Part shown: in pieces, positions 50,882 through 58,513 of the stretch
Layout: each line of letters opens with the position of its first letter
How positions within the stretch are numbered: position 1 is the first letter of the stretch
Source: CAVQSS01 sp963746605
Lineage (GTDB): Bacteria; Desulfobacterota; RBG-13-43-22
NCBI GenBank assembly: GCA_963746605.1
Contig: CAVVCH010000016.1
Coordinates: 1-64,000, forward strand
Direction of reading: 5' to 3'
Length of the DNA: 64,000 bases
The notes under the pieces: generated by a model
What the model was told of the DNA's origin: nothing
Seen by the model: the letters and a program-made list of their open reading frames with translations, nothing else
The model's database searches: none
Translations under genes and position numbers: made by a program

Positions 50882-52837
50882 ATGACACCTAAATTAAGAT
50901 CGAAAACCGGAATACTGGTCTGGATGGGTCTGATCCTGATGACCCTGGGGTCCTTCAGCCCATCTTCCTGGGCCAAGGCGGCGGATAAAGCCCAGGCCAA
51001 ATTAGTGGATATCCAATCCAGCCGAACCCCCGATTTATTGCGGCTGCAATTAACGGTCACCCAACCGATTAAAATCCGGCCCGTTTTTATTCTGGAAGAA
51101 CCTCAACGACTGGTGCTGTATTTATCTCCCTGCCACCTGGGTCTTAAGCAGCCTCCGGCCATTCAGGATGACCCCCTCCTTTCGGAGGTACGCGTCTCCC
51201 AATTCAATCCCTCTACCACTCGCATCGTCTTGATAGTGCCCCAACGACCTTCCTTTCGGGTTTACCCTTCCAAGGACTCGCCCCTGATCTGGCAGGTGGA
51301 TCTGGCCGCGGCGCCTAATAAGAAAACCGCTCCGGAGTTGGTTTCGGGCAGGCCTTCTCCCCGGCCCAAAGAAGCCCTCAATTTGAAGGAATTCAAACAG
51401 GAGCAGGAAGCATCTCGGAAAACTCCGGCGACCACTCCGCCTCCCCGGGTCACCTTTGATTTTTACAACGCCGATCTGCACAACGTCTTTCGGTTGCTCG
51501 GGGAAGTGGGGCAGGTCAATATCATCGTCGGCGAGGAGGTAAAGGGGAAGGCGACCATCAGTCTAAAGGACATCCCCTGGGATCAGGCTTTGGACATGAT
51601 CTTGAATTCCAACCGGCTGATAAAAGTAACCGATGGCAAAAACATCCGGATCTCCACCCTGAAAGATTATGTGGAGGTCGAAACCATTCGCCGGAAAGAA
51701 AGCCAGAGTATGGTTAGGGAACAGCAGGAACTGTTAAAAACCGAACAGGAATTGTTAAAGTCTGAAGATGCCCTCCAGAAAGTCCAGGAGGGTCGCCTTC
51801 CCCTGCTGACCAAAAATATAAAGCTGAATTATGTTTCAGCGGAGGAAATGAAAAAAATAATAGATGGCATCTGGGGCAGTGGGAAAGAAGCGGACAGTCC
51901 GGGTAGAACCGATGGCGCCGGCCCATCAACCACCGGTGCGACTAGGTTGGGAAAAGGCATCTGCGCGGCCCTAAAACAAACCAATTCCCTTTTTATCCGC
52001 TCGAACAGAATCGATATCGATCACATCGAAAAATTGATAAAGGCCACCGACCAGCCTACACCGCAGGTGATGATCGAAGCGAGGATTGTTGAAGCCGGTT
52101 CAAATTTTGCCCGTGATTTTGGACTCCAATGGGGGGGCAGCGCCCATTATTTAAACCCCAATACCCCGCTGGCGGGATCGCTCAGGGGATTCAGTACCGA
52201 TACCGGGAGTGACGCCGTCAATCTTCCGATAGGAACCGGATCCTCCCTTAACCCTTTTACCGGAATGGCCGGGATCGGCTTGACGATTGCTTCCGCCAAT
52301 CTCAATATAGATGTCCGGTTGCGGGCCTTCGAACAGCAAGGCCAGGTTAAAATTATATCCTCTCCAAAAATTTTAACCCTCGACAATAAAAAGGCGACGA
52401 TTAAACAAGGCTTAAAACTACCGGTAACTACAAAGGACCAAAATCAGGCTTTTACCACCGTCTATGTAGATGCCAATCTACGATTGGAAGTTACCCCCCA
52501 TATAGCCAGAAATGGCAAAAAAATCACCATGAGTGTAAAACTTAATAACGACCGAATAGACGATAAAATCCAAGATATAAACTTAAACCGAGCCATAAAC
52601 ACCCAGGAAGCCGAACTGGAATTGGCGATTAATGATGGGGAAACCCTGGTAATCGGTGGCATAAAAAGCCGCACTGAAACCAACACGGATCGTGGGGTCC
52701 CCTGGTTGAAAGATATCCCCGTGTTGGGTTGGCTGTTTAAGACCCAGGAAAAGAGCACGGATGATTCGGAATTATTGTTATTCATCAGTCCCAAAATTAT
52801 TTTGCCGCTGCAGGAAAAATTTGCTTCCGAAGGTTGA
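50882..52837 (+). CDS. pilQ: type IV pilus secretin PilQ
   Basis: 651 residues from ATG 50882, with GGTGAGGAGCC upstream; a longer frame from 50831 lacks this. Signal peptide, AMIN-like domain (LLRLQLTVTQPIKIRPVFIL), STN/N0 domain (VTFDFYNADLHNVFRLLGEV, ISLKDIPWDQALDMILNSNR), N1 region, then the secretin core: QVMIEARIVEAGSNFARDFG, QGQVKIISSPKILTLDNKKA, ITMSVKLNNDRIDDKI and DSELLLFISPKII. It forms the outer-membrane pore for the pilus. Confidence 0.95.
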   Translation: MTPKLRSKTGILVWMGLILMTLGSFSPSSWAKAADKAQAKLVDIQSSRTPDLLRLQLTVTQPIKIRPVFILEEPQRLVLYLSPCHLGLKQPPAIQDDPLLSEVRVSQFNPSTTRIVLIVPQRPSFRVYPSKDSPLIWQVDLAAAPNKKTAPELVSGRPSPRPKEALNLKEFKQEQEASRKTPATTPPPRVTFDFYNADLHNVFRLLGEVGQVNIIVGEEVKGKATISLKDIPWDQALDMILNSNRLIKVTDGKNIRISTLKDYVEVETIRRKESQSMVREQQELLKTEQELLKSEDALQKVQEGRLPLLTKNIKLNYVSAEEMKKIIDGIWGSGKEADSPGRTDGAGPSTTGATRLGKGICAALKQTNSLFIRSNRIDIDHIEKLIKATDQPTPQVMIEARIVEAGSNFARDFGLQWGGSAHYLNPNTPLAGSLRGFSTDTGSDAVNLPIGTGSSLNPFTGMAGIGLTIASANLNIDVRLRAFEQQGQVKIISSPKILTLDNKKATIKQGLKLPVTTKDQNQAFTTVYVDANLRLEVTPHIARNGKKITMSVKLNNDRIDDKIQDINLNRAINTQEAELELAINDGETLVIGGIKSRTETNTDRGVPWLKDIPVLGWLFKTQEKSTDDSELLLFISPKIILPLQEKFASEG

Positions 52838-52855
52838 TTCTTTAAAGGGGAACCT

Positions 52856-53260
52856 ATGAGCATGCCCAGGCACTGGATTCAAATTTTCAGTTCACTCTTA
52901 TTTGTCTTAATCCTTATCAGTCTGGCCCAGGCAGACAACAGTAAAAAGGAAGTGCTGCCCGCTTCTGTTATGTCCGGCTTTATCAGTGGAACCTTTGAAG
53001 CAGGAAAACTGTTACTATCCTCCAACGATAAAATCGTTGTCGATTTCATAACAACGTCTGGAACGAAGCTTGGGGATAGTGTGGAAATTTATCAACCTCT
53101 TGATCCCGAGAAGAAAGAGGGTGATGGGGTATTATATAGAAGAATCGGACTGGCAATAATCATCGAAAAAATTGACGAAAAAAAAGCCGTTTGCATAATT
53201 GATTCTAGTAGTAAAGAAATAGCCGTCGGGAATTTGGTTCGGATAGTCACTCCCCGGTAA
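52856..53260 (+). CDS. exported protein, pilus operon, FlgT-C-like
   Basis: 134 residues. A cleavable signal peptide (IFSSLLFVLILISLAQA), then a small beta domain: SGFISGTFEAGKLLLSSNDK, TSGTKLGDSVEIYQPLDPEK, VLYRRIGLAIIIEKIDEKKA and EIAVGNLVRIVTP. The pattern (gain, then VG(D)xxxxxR) resembles the C-terminal domain of the flagellar protein FlgT. Probably a periplasmic pilus accessory; no established function. Confidence 0.6.
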   Translation: MSMPRHWIQIFSSLLFVLILISLAQADNSKKEVLPASVMSGFISGTFEAGKLLLSSNDKIVVDFITTSGTKLGDSVEIYQPLDPEKKEGDGVLYRRIGLAIIIEKIDEKKAVCIIDSSSKEIAVGNLVRIVTPR

Positions 53261-53295
53261 GGGCGGCTTGTTTTCAATTATTGCGGAGACCTTTC

Positions 53296-54540
53296 ATGCA
53301 AAAATTTATTAAGGTTCTACTTATTTTTTCAATCGGATTTTCGATGACCGTTGTCGGAACCCAAGCGGGTTTCGCCTCGGATGCATCGGACGGAACTTTC
53401 CCTTCCCCCGCTTTTAAAAACCTGAAACCTTTCTTTCAGGAAATATTGAGGCAGGTGGCTGAAAGGTCCGCGGACCTGGTTTATGATTATGATGCGCGGC
53501 CGCTGATCCGGACGGTGATTTTGGATTTCCATGATCAATCCGGACAAGAAATCGCGGCGGGGAATGAACTGGCCGCTTATCTACGATCAGGGTTGGATCG
53601 GGAAAATCAGTTTTATATTTACGGGCGGGAGCAGATACGCCGTTCCTTGGGGCATTTTTTTAAAGTAAATCGAGGAATGAAGCCTTATCAGGTGCACCAA
53701 CTGCAAGAGTTGGTGCCGGTAGTCTTCAAAAATCCGATTCATCTTATCGTGGCCGGTGAAATTCTGAGGACCGATGGAAATCAACTCCTGGTCAACGTAA
53801 CGATTATCCCGTTTTATCAGCAACTGAAGCCGGTTGAAATGGAAGCGGGGAGCTTGTATTTCCCACAACTCTCATTTCTAAGCTCGAAAATAACCGACGA
53901 AGAGATAAAGCAGGCCCTGGCGAAACCAAAAAGCGAAGAAAGATGGGCCGCCAATCCCGGCTATGGCCGTCTCGTTATTCTGTCTAATTATCTTCTGGAA
54001 AAACCTCGAGAACAGGAACGCCGTTATTTAGGGACCTTGGAGGCCCGGCCCTCCTCTGAAAAAGAGCTGGCGGGTGTCTTCAGACAATTAAATCTAGGGG
54101 ATCCCGAGGACTTGGTCTGCTGGCTGGACAAACAGGAGTTGTTTATCTTTGAAGAAAAGCAGATCGGCAATCTTAAAGACTATTATTATAATATATTAAG
54201 CGGATTCAGAGCCGATCACATCTGGTTCGATGCCGAGGTCAAAGAGGGAGATCATCAACTGGCCTTCAGCGTCTTTCCGGTCAATACCCTCAATAAAAAT
54301 GCGGTCTCATACCCTTTCAAACTGGCATCGGGGACTACGACCTACCTCGTTGTCTCCGCTGTAGCCCAACCTCAAAAGGATCCGGAGATTTCAATAAAGA
54401 TGGTGGTCGATCCGGATACGCGGAATTTATCCTTTTTAGTCCAACCCATTAGAATTTTTCCTACTTCTCTGCTGCGGGATTCGAATTCCGGGCATTTTTC
54501 CGGCCTTGTAGCTTTATTTTCCGGTTCGGACCATTTTTGA
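53296..54540 (+). CDS. exported protein at the end of the pilus operon, FlgO-like part
   Basis: 414 residues from ATG 53296 (GGAGA upstream; TTG 53281 is an alternative). Signal peptide at about 1-27 (VLLIFSIGFSMTVVGTQAGF), then a FlgO/CsgG-like region: VILDFHDQSGQEIAAGNELA, AYLRSGLDRENQFYIYGREQ and VFKNPIHLIVAGEILRTDGN. The C-terminal half is beta-rich and unassigned. Together with the previous gene it suggests an outer-membrane adaptor for the pilus, similar in type to the FlgO/T/P system. Confidence 0.6.
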   Translation: MQKFIKVLLIFSIGFSMTVVGTQAGFASDASDGTFPSPAFKNLKPFFQEILRQVAERSADLVYDYDARPLIRTVILDFHDQSGQEIAAGNELAAYLRSGLDRENQFYIYGREQIRRSLGHFFKVNRGMKPYQVHQLQELVPVVFKNPIHLIVAGEILRTDGNQLLVNVTIIPFYQQLKPVEMEAGSLYFPQLSFLSSKITDEEIKQALAKPKSEERWAANPGYGRLVILSNYLLEKPREQERRYLGTLEARPSSEKELAGVFRQLNLGDPEDLVCWLDKQELFIFEEKQIGNLKDYYYNILSGFRADHIWFDAEVKEGDHQLAFSVFPVNTLNKNAVSYPFKLASGTTTYLVVSAVAQPQKDPEISIKMVVDPDTRNLSFLVQPIRIFPTSLLRDSNSGHFSGLVALFSGSDHF

Positions 54541-54642
54541 TTCACGCGAATCAGGAACGGATTTTCGATCCTGAAATAATAGGCCACCCATTTTCCCATT
54601 TCCCATCTGCGAATTTTCTTCCCGTTCGGAGCCTTTGACCAA
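54541..54642. other. convergent intergenic spacer
   Basis: Contains a small hairpin GATTC-ACGC-GAATC (54540 region) after the pilus operon, possibly a weak terminator. Nothing else seen. Confidence 0.3.
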
Positions 54643-54962
54643 CTAACATTTTCTTCCTGTAAAGGAGGTCTCCCTCTTTCTGTGAACTTCGGTGTCAGGG
54701 GTGTTCCTCAAAGAGCGGGCTTTGGCTTCCACCGCCCGCCAGTACTCGATTTCGGCTTGTTCGCGGGCCCGTTGCAGTTCAGCCGAAGCGTTATGGATGT
54801 TTTCTGAACGTCCTCGGGTTGGAAATAGGCTCGTCTCCGGAGGGAATTGGAAAAGCATTTCACCCCGTTCTTGTCGATATATTGATGATAGGTTTCCGGA
54901 TATCCCGGATTCCAAGACAACAAAATACATAAAAAACAGAACCAGGCTGTTCGCGGTTCCAT
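54643..54962 (-). pseudogene. exported DUF4124-like protein, 1-nt frameshift
   Basis: ATG 54962, preceded by AAGGAGG. The signal peptide (MEPRTAWFCFLCILLSWNPG) is followed by ETYHQYIDKNGVKCFSNS, the DUF4124 pattern Y-x-W/Y-D-x-x-G-x-x-x-F-S. Near 54843 the frame breaks; the neighbouring frame continues PETSLFPTRGRSENI and ELQRAREQAEIEYWRAVEAK, ending FTGRKC. Repaired length ~105 residues. The frameshift is single-base. Confidence 0.6.
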
Positions 54963-55309
54963 TTATCCTCCTTGGTTTTAATCGCCGAGCATTTTTTGAT
55001 TGATCCCTGCCCGGTCATTATTTCAAGAAGGATGCCATAATAAAATTTCCCTGGATTAGGGGAATCTTATTATCGATAATTTTTACTGGGCAGCACTCAT
55101 GAAGTAGGAAGGTAGGAATCCTTTGGGATACGTAACGCCGCTTGGCGGACCCTACGCATTTCCGGCGAGCCTCTTTTGGTTGGGCTTCGTTTCACTCGAC
55201 CAAAACTGCGTTTATTTTTGAAGGAAAGTGGGGGGTGAGAAGAAAATACAGGTTGAGGCCAGTCCGTCCGCCCCTACCCTTGATTATTCGAAATTCTTTT
55301 CTTATCTTC
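54963..55309. other. intergenic region with a REP-like palindrome
   Basis: Contains GTAACGCCGCTTGGCGGACC and nearby GGTAGGAATCC, resembling dispersed REP units; no gene is supported. Confidence 0.4.
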
Positions 55310-55974
55310 TTATACTCCGCCGGGACAACCCCTCCACCCTTTCATCCAATCCTGTAAAACCCGGAACGATTCTACATGCAGGCACGCTTCCAGAGAAGGA
55401 TTTTTAAAGGCAATCAAGGAAATGCCGGCCCTTGCGCGGCCTCCGCATCGACCACGGAATCTCCGATATAAACGACCTCTTCGGGCCGGAGTTGAAAGTG
55501 CGCAATGATCTTAAACAGTGATTCCGGGTGGGGTTTGGGACAGGCGACATCCAGGGCGCTGACCACCAAGTCGAAAAATTCGCTCAGGCCATGGAGGGTA
55601 AGAACCTGCCCGATGGTGGTGGTGCGGTTGGTGGAAATAGCGGTCTTGACCGCCGGCCTTAAAAAGGTCAGGAACTCCTTAAGCCCCGGTTCTTCCACCA
55701 TGAGCCGAATGAAGGCTTCCGGGTCGAGGTCCTGTCGATAGACATGAGCGGCCAGGCGTTCCTCTTCCGCGGGGAAAATAAAATCGACGGCTTCGAAAAC
55801 CGTGCGCATATGCACGTAATCTAAGGCTTCTTCCGATAGAGGGCTTTTTCCGAAACGGGCTAACAGACGATCATAAAAGGCCCGATTGGCTTCGCGGGAA
55901 TCGAACAAGACCCCGTCACAATCAAAGATTACAAGCCGGGGCCAGGGAAGACCGGAAGGGAGTGGCGAAGCCAT
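55310..55974 (-). CDS. HAD-superfamily hydrolase (phosphatase), frameshift near the end
   Basis: From ATG 55974: PRLVIFDCDGVLFDSREANR (HAD motif I, DxDG), VKTAISTNRTTTIGQVL (motif II, Thr region), LDVACPKPHPESLFKIIAHF (motif III Lys), EEVVYIGDSVVDAEAA (motif IV). The open frame stops at 55414, but one extra G near 55430 gives GAGISLIAFKNPSLEACLHV and DWMKGWRG, a normal HAD C-terminus ending at TAA 55310. All four motifs are intact, so function could survive. Substrate unknown. Overlaps the DUF1573-like gene by 53 bp. Confidence 0.75.
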
Positions 55975-56356
55975 ATACTTTGATCATGATTTCGGGGTGT
56001 CGGGGATCGTTGCTGAGGACCCTGAAATACCGATCGAACTTGCCGTCGAGCTTTTTCGTTTCCAGAGCGATGACTATTTCTCCCTGCCCGCCGGGCTGGA
56101 TGTGCGGATCGAACCGCACCACTTTCATGCTTCAGGTGTATTTTATTTTGGCAATGGAGAGAAGGGCGTCTCCGGTATTGAAAACCTGGAACACTTTGTA
56201 GACGGTGTCAGGGGCTCTGGTCAAATCCCCGGCATCATAGTCATCCGGTAAAATGGAAATCGAGGGGCCGGCCGCTGAATAACCCGGTACCCCCAGGCCT
56301 CCAAAGGAAAAAACCAGACTCAATCCAAGGACCAAAAGAAACAGATGCTTTTTCAT
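55922..56356 (-). CDS. DUF1573-like exported protein with in-frame TGA (candidate selenocysteine)
   Basis: 144 residues in one frame from ATG 56356 to 55922, interrupted by TGA at 56132-56134 (codon 75). Signal peptide (HLFLLVLGLSLVFSFGGLGV), then YKVFQVFNTGDALLSIAKIK, TGA, then VVRFDPHIQPGGQGEIVIAL and GKFDRYFRVLSNDPRHPEIM. In DUF1573 relatives this position holds the first Cys of a CxC motif; here the second is Met. A 6-bp hairpin (GTGCGG-TTCGAT-CCGCAC, 56119-56102) starts 12 nt after the TGA with its loop 18 nt away, within the range for a bacterial SECIS. A decayed stop mutation is the alternative. Confidence 0.6.
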
Positions 56357-56438
56357 AGGATGAGATTATGGGCCTTGCCGGTCTATCTGTCAAGGGATTA
56401 TTCCCTTTATCCCCCGTTTCTTTCGAAGAGCCCAAGGA

Positions 56439-57677
56439 TCAGTTCAATTCCTTTTCCTGGGGAAAGATCGGCAAATAGCGGTACGACAGAGAAATCAGCA
56501 GGCCCCCGTAAGCCAGAATGGCGAAGGTCGGCGCCCATTCCTGCCAACTGGGCCAGTAGGTGACGAACTTGTCGAAGGGCATAACCGGGATAGCCAGGGT
56601 GACGATGGTCATGATAAACCTATTAAAGACAATCCCGGCGCAGTCCAGGAGGCAGGCAAACACCAGCCAGCCGTAACTGTTTCGCCGATTGGACATCAAA
56701 ATCAAGGCCGGGAGGATGCCCAGGACGCCGATTTCCATAACCATCAGCCAGATCCCGTAGGGACCCTGGAACTGACTGCCGAAGGTGATCCCCCGGTTGG
56801 GCAGAATGGAAAAGGCCCATCCGAGCGTGTCCAGAATTTTCAGTACCAGATAAACCACCAGCAGGCTGCCGGCGATCTTGCCCATCAGGGAAAGAACCTC
56901 TTGTTTGACCAGCTTTCGGCCGGTGATCTTTTGCAGGATGGCCGTGATCAGCACCGTGAAGGCCGGACCGGAGGCGATGGCCGAGGAGATGAAGAGGAAG
57001 AAAGTCCAGGGCCAGATAAAAAACCCTTCTCGAAAGGCAAAAGGTCGGGCAAACATGACCCCGTACATGCCGCCCAGGGAACCCTGGTGGAAAAAAGAGA
57101 GAAAGGTGCCTGTCCCGGCAAAGATAAACATCAGGTGGTGGAGGTTGTGGGCGAAGTAATGGGCCCCGGGATTTTTATTGATGCCCCGGTTTTCCAAGAT
57201 CAGCGGCAGGTATTCGATAGCCAGAACCCCCAGATACAGGGTGATGCAGAACATCACTTCGGTCAGCATGGAGTGCACATTGGGATGCCAGAAACCGTAC
57301 CAGGACCGTAAAGGCTGGCCCACGTCCAAGGTGAGGATCAGAATGGCTCCGCTATAGCAGATAAACCCGATGATCACGGCGAAATTGATAATAGCCCTGA
57401 GTTCTTTCTTGCCGATGATATAGGTCAAAAAGCCGGTAAAAAAGGCCCCGGCCCCCAAAGCAATAATCGCCAGATCAAAGGTGATCCAAAGGGCGAAACC
57501 GAAGTAGTCGTTCATATTCGTCTGGTTCAAGCCGAAAATCAAAACCAGAATGCCTCCCACCAATCCCCAGCCCAAGACCAGGAGCAGAAAAAAGATCCAG
57601 GTCAGAAATTTTGGCAGGGAACCCCGTTCCACTCCCTCCGGGAATAAGGCATGATCCACAGGCAAGGTCTTCTCCAT
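56439..57677 (-). CDS. qrcD: menaquinone reductase, integral membrane subunit (NrfD/PsrC family)
   Basis: 412 residues with about ten transmembrane helices (FLTWIFFLLLVLGWGLVGGI, DLAIIALGAGAFFTGFLTYI and others), WYGFWHPNVHSMLTEVMFCI, GVLGILPALILMSNRR. NrfD-type proteins bind quinone and pass or accept electrons from a periplasmic module. Last gene of the qrc operon: it takes electrons from periplasmic cytochrome c3 through QrcABC to menaquinone. Confidence 0.9.
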   Translation of the reverse strand: MEKTLPVDHALFPEGVERGSLPKFLTWIFFLLLVLGWGLVGGILVLIFGLNQTNMNDYFGFALWITFDLAIIALGAGAFFTGFLTYIIGKKELRAIINFAVIIGFICYSGAILILTLDVGQPLRSWYGFWHPNVHSMLTEVMFCITLYLGVLAIEYLPLILENRGINKNPGAHYFAHNLHHLMFIFAGTGTFLSFFHQGSLGGMYGVMFARPFAFREGFFIWPWTFFLFISSAIASGPAFTVLITAILQKITGRKLVKQEVLSLMGKIAGSLLVVYLVLKILDTLGWAFSILPNRGITFGSQFQGPYGIWLMVMEIGVLGILPALILMSNRRNSYGWLVFACLLDCAGIVFNRFIMTIVTLAIPVMPFDKFVTYWPSWQEWAPTFAILAYGGLLISLSYRYLPIFPQEKELN

Positions 57678-57724
57678 TATGTTACCCCTTTTGATAGAAT
57701 ATCCTTAAGAAGCAGTCGATTCGG

Positions 57725-58504
57725 TTACTTATGCCCGGACGAGACCTTTTTAATGGTCTCCCCCTCCAAATAATTGTCAATTTGCCGCTGAATCCACTCT
57801 TGAGAGGTTAGATAGTACACCTTGGGTTGGCTTCCAAGTTTTTCCAACAGGCGGAAGGCCTGGGGATTTTTGCTCAGTTTGGCCACCGAGCTTTCGGGAT
57901 TTTGCAGGTTCCCGAACGTTATGGCTTGGGTGGGGCAGGCCTCGGCGCAGGCCGTAATATATTCGCCCTCTTTCAGGTCCCGACGCTCTTCCATAAAAGC
58001 ACGGTCTTTCGCCCGCTGGTATCGATGATTACAAAAGGTGCATTTATGAACCACCCCGCGCATGGCCACGGAAACGTCCGGGCTCAGGTAATTCTCCATC
58101 CCTTGGGGATACACCGGGTCCCACCAGTGAAATAGTCGGGCGTGGTAGGGACAGGCGGCCACACAGTACCGGCAGCCGATACAGCGGGGATAGATCTGGC
58201 TGACCACCCCTTTTTCGTCGATCTTGGTGGCATTGACCGGGCAGACCGAAACGCAAGGCGTATGGTTCTGGCAGTGCATACAGGGACGGGGGAAATAAGC
58301 CACCCGGGTCTTGGGAAAGGGCCGGCCGTTGTTTAAACGGTACAACCGCATCCAGGTGCCCGTTCGTAGCTTGTCGGTCTCGTCCGTTCGATAGGCGATA
58401 TTATTTTCTGCGGAACAGGCAACGGCGCAGGCCCCGCATCCGGTACACCGGTCTAAATCGATCACCATGCCGTAGAGTTCTTTGCCGAGAGGAATTTCTT
58501 TCAT
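57725..58504 (-). CDS. qrcC: menaquinone reductase iron-sulfur subunit
   Basis: 259 residues. Four ferredoxin-like cysteine groups: CTGCGACAVAC, PCMHCQNHTPCVSVCPVNAT, CIGCRYCVAACPYHARL and TFC with the CAEACPTQAI group. This is the DMSO-reductase-type electron-transfer subunit (HybA/PsrB-like) that links the molybdopterin-like and membrane subunits. Between qrcB and qrcD, spaced 9 and 47 bp. Confidence 0.9.
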   Translation of the reverse strand: MKEIPLGKELYGMVIDLDRCTGCGACAVACSAENNIAYRTDETDKLRTGTWMRLYRLNNGRPFPKTRVAYFPRPCMHCQNHTPCVSVCPVNATKIDEKGVVSQIYPRCIGCRYCVAACPYHARLFHWWDPVYPQGMENYLSPDVSVAMRGVVHKCTFCNHRYQRAKDRAFMEERRDLKEGEYITACAEACPTQAITFGNLQNPESSVAKLSKNPQAFRLLEKLGSQPKVYYLTSQEWIQRQIDNYLEGETIKKVSSGHK

Positions 58505-58513
58505 GGCTACCCT

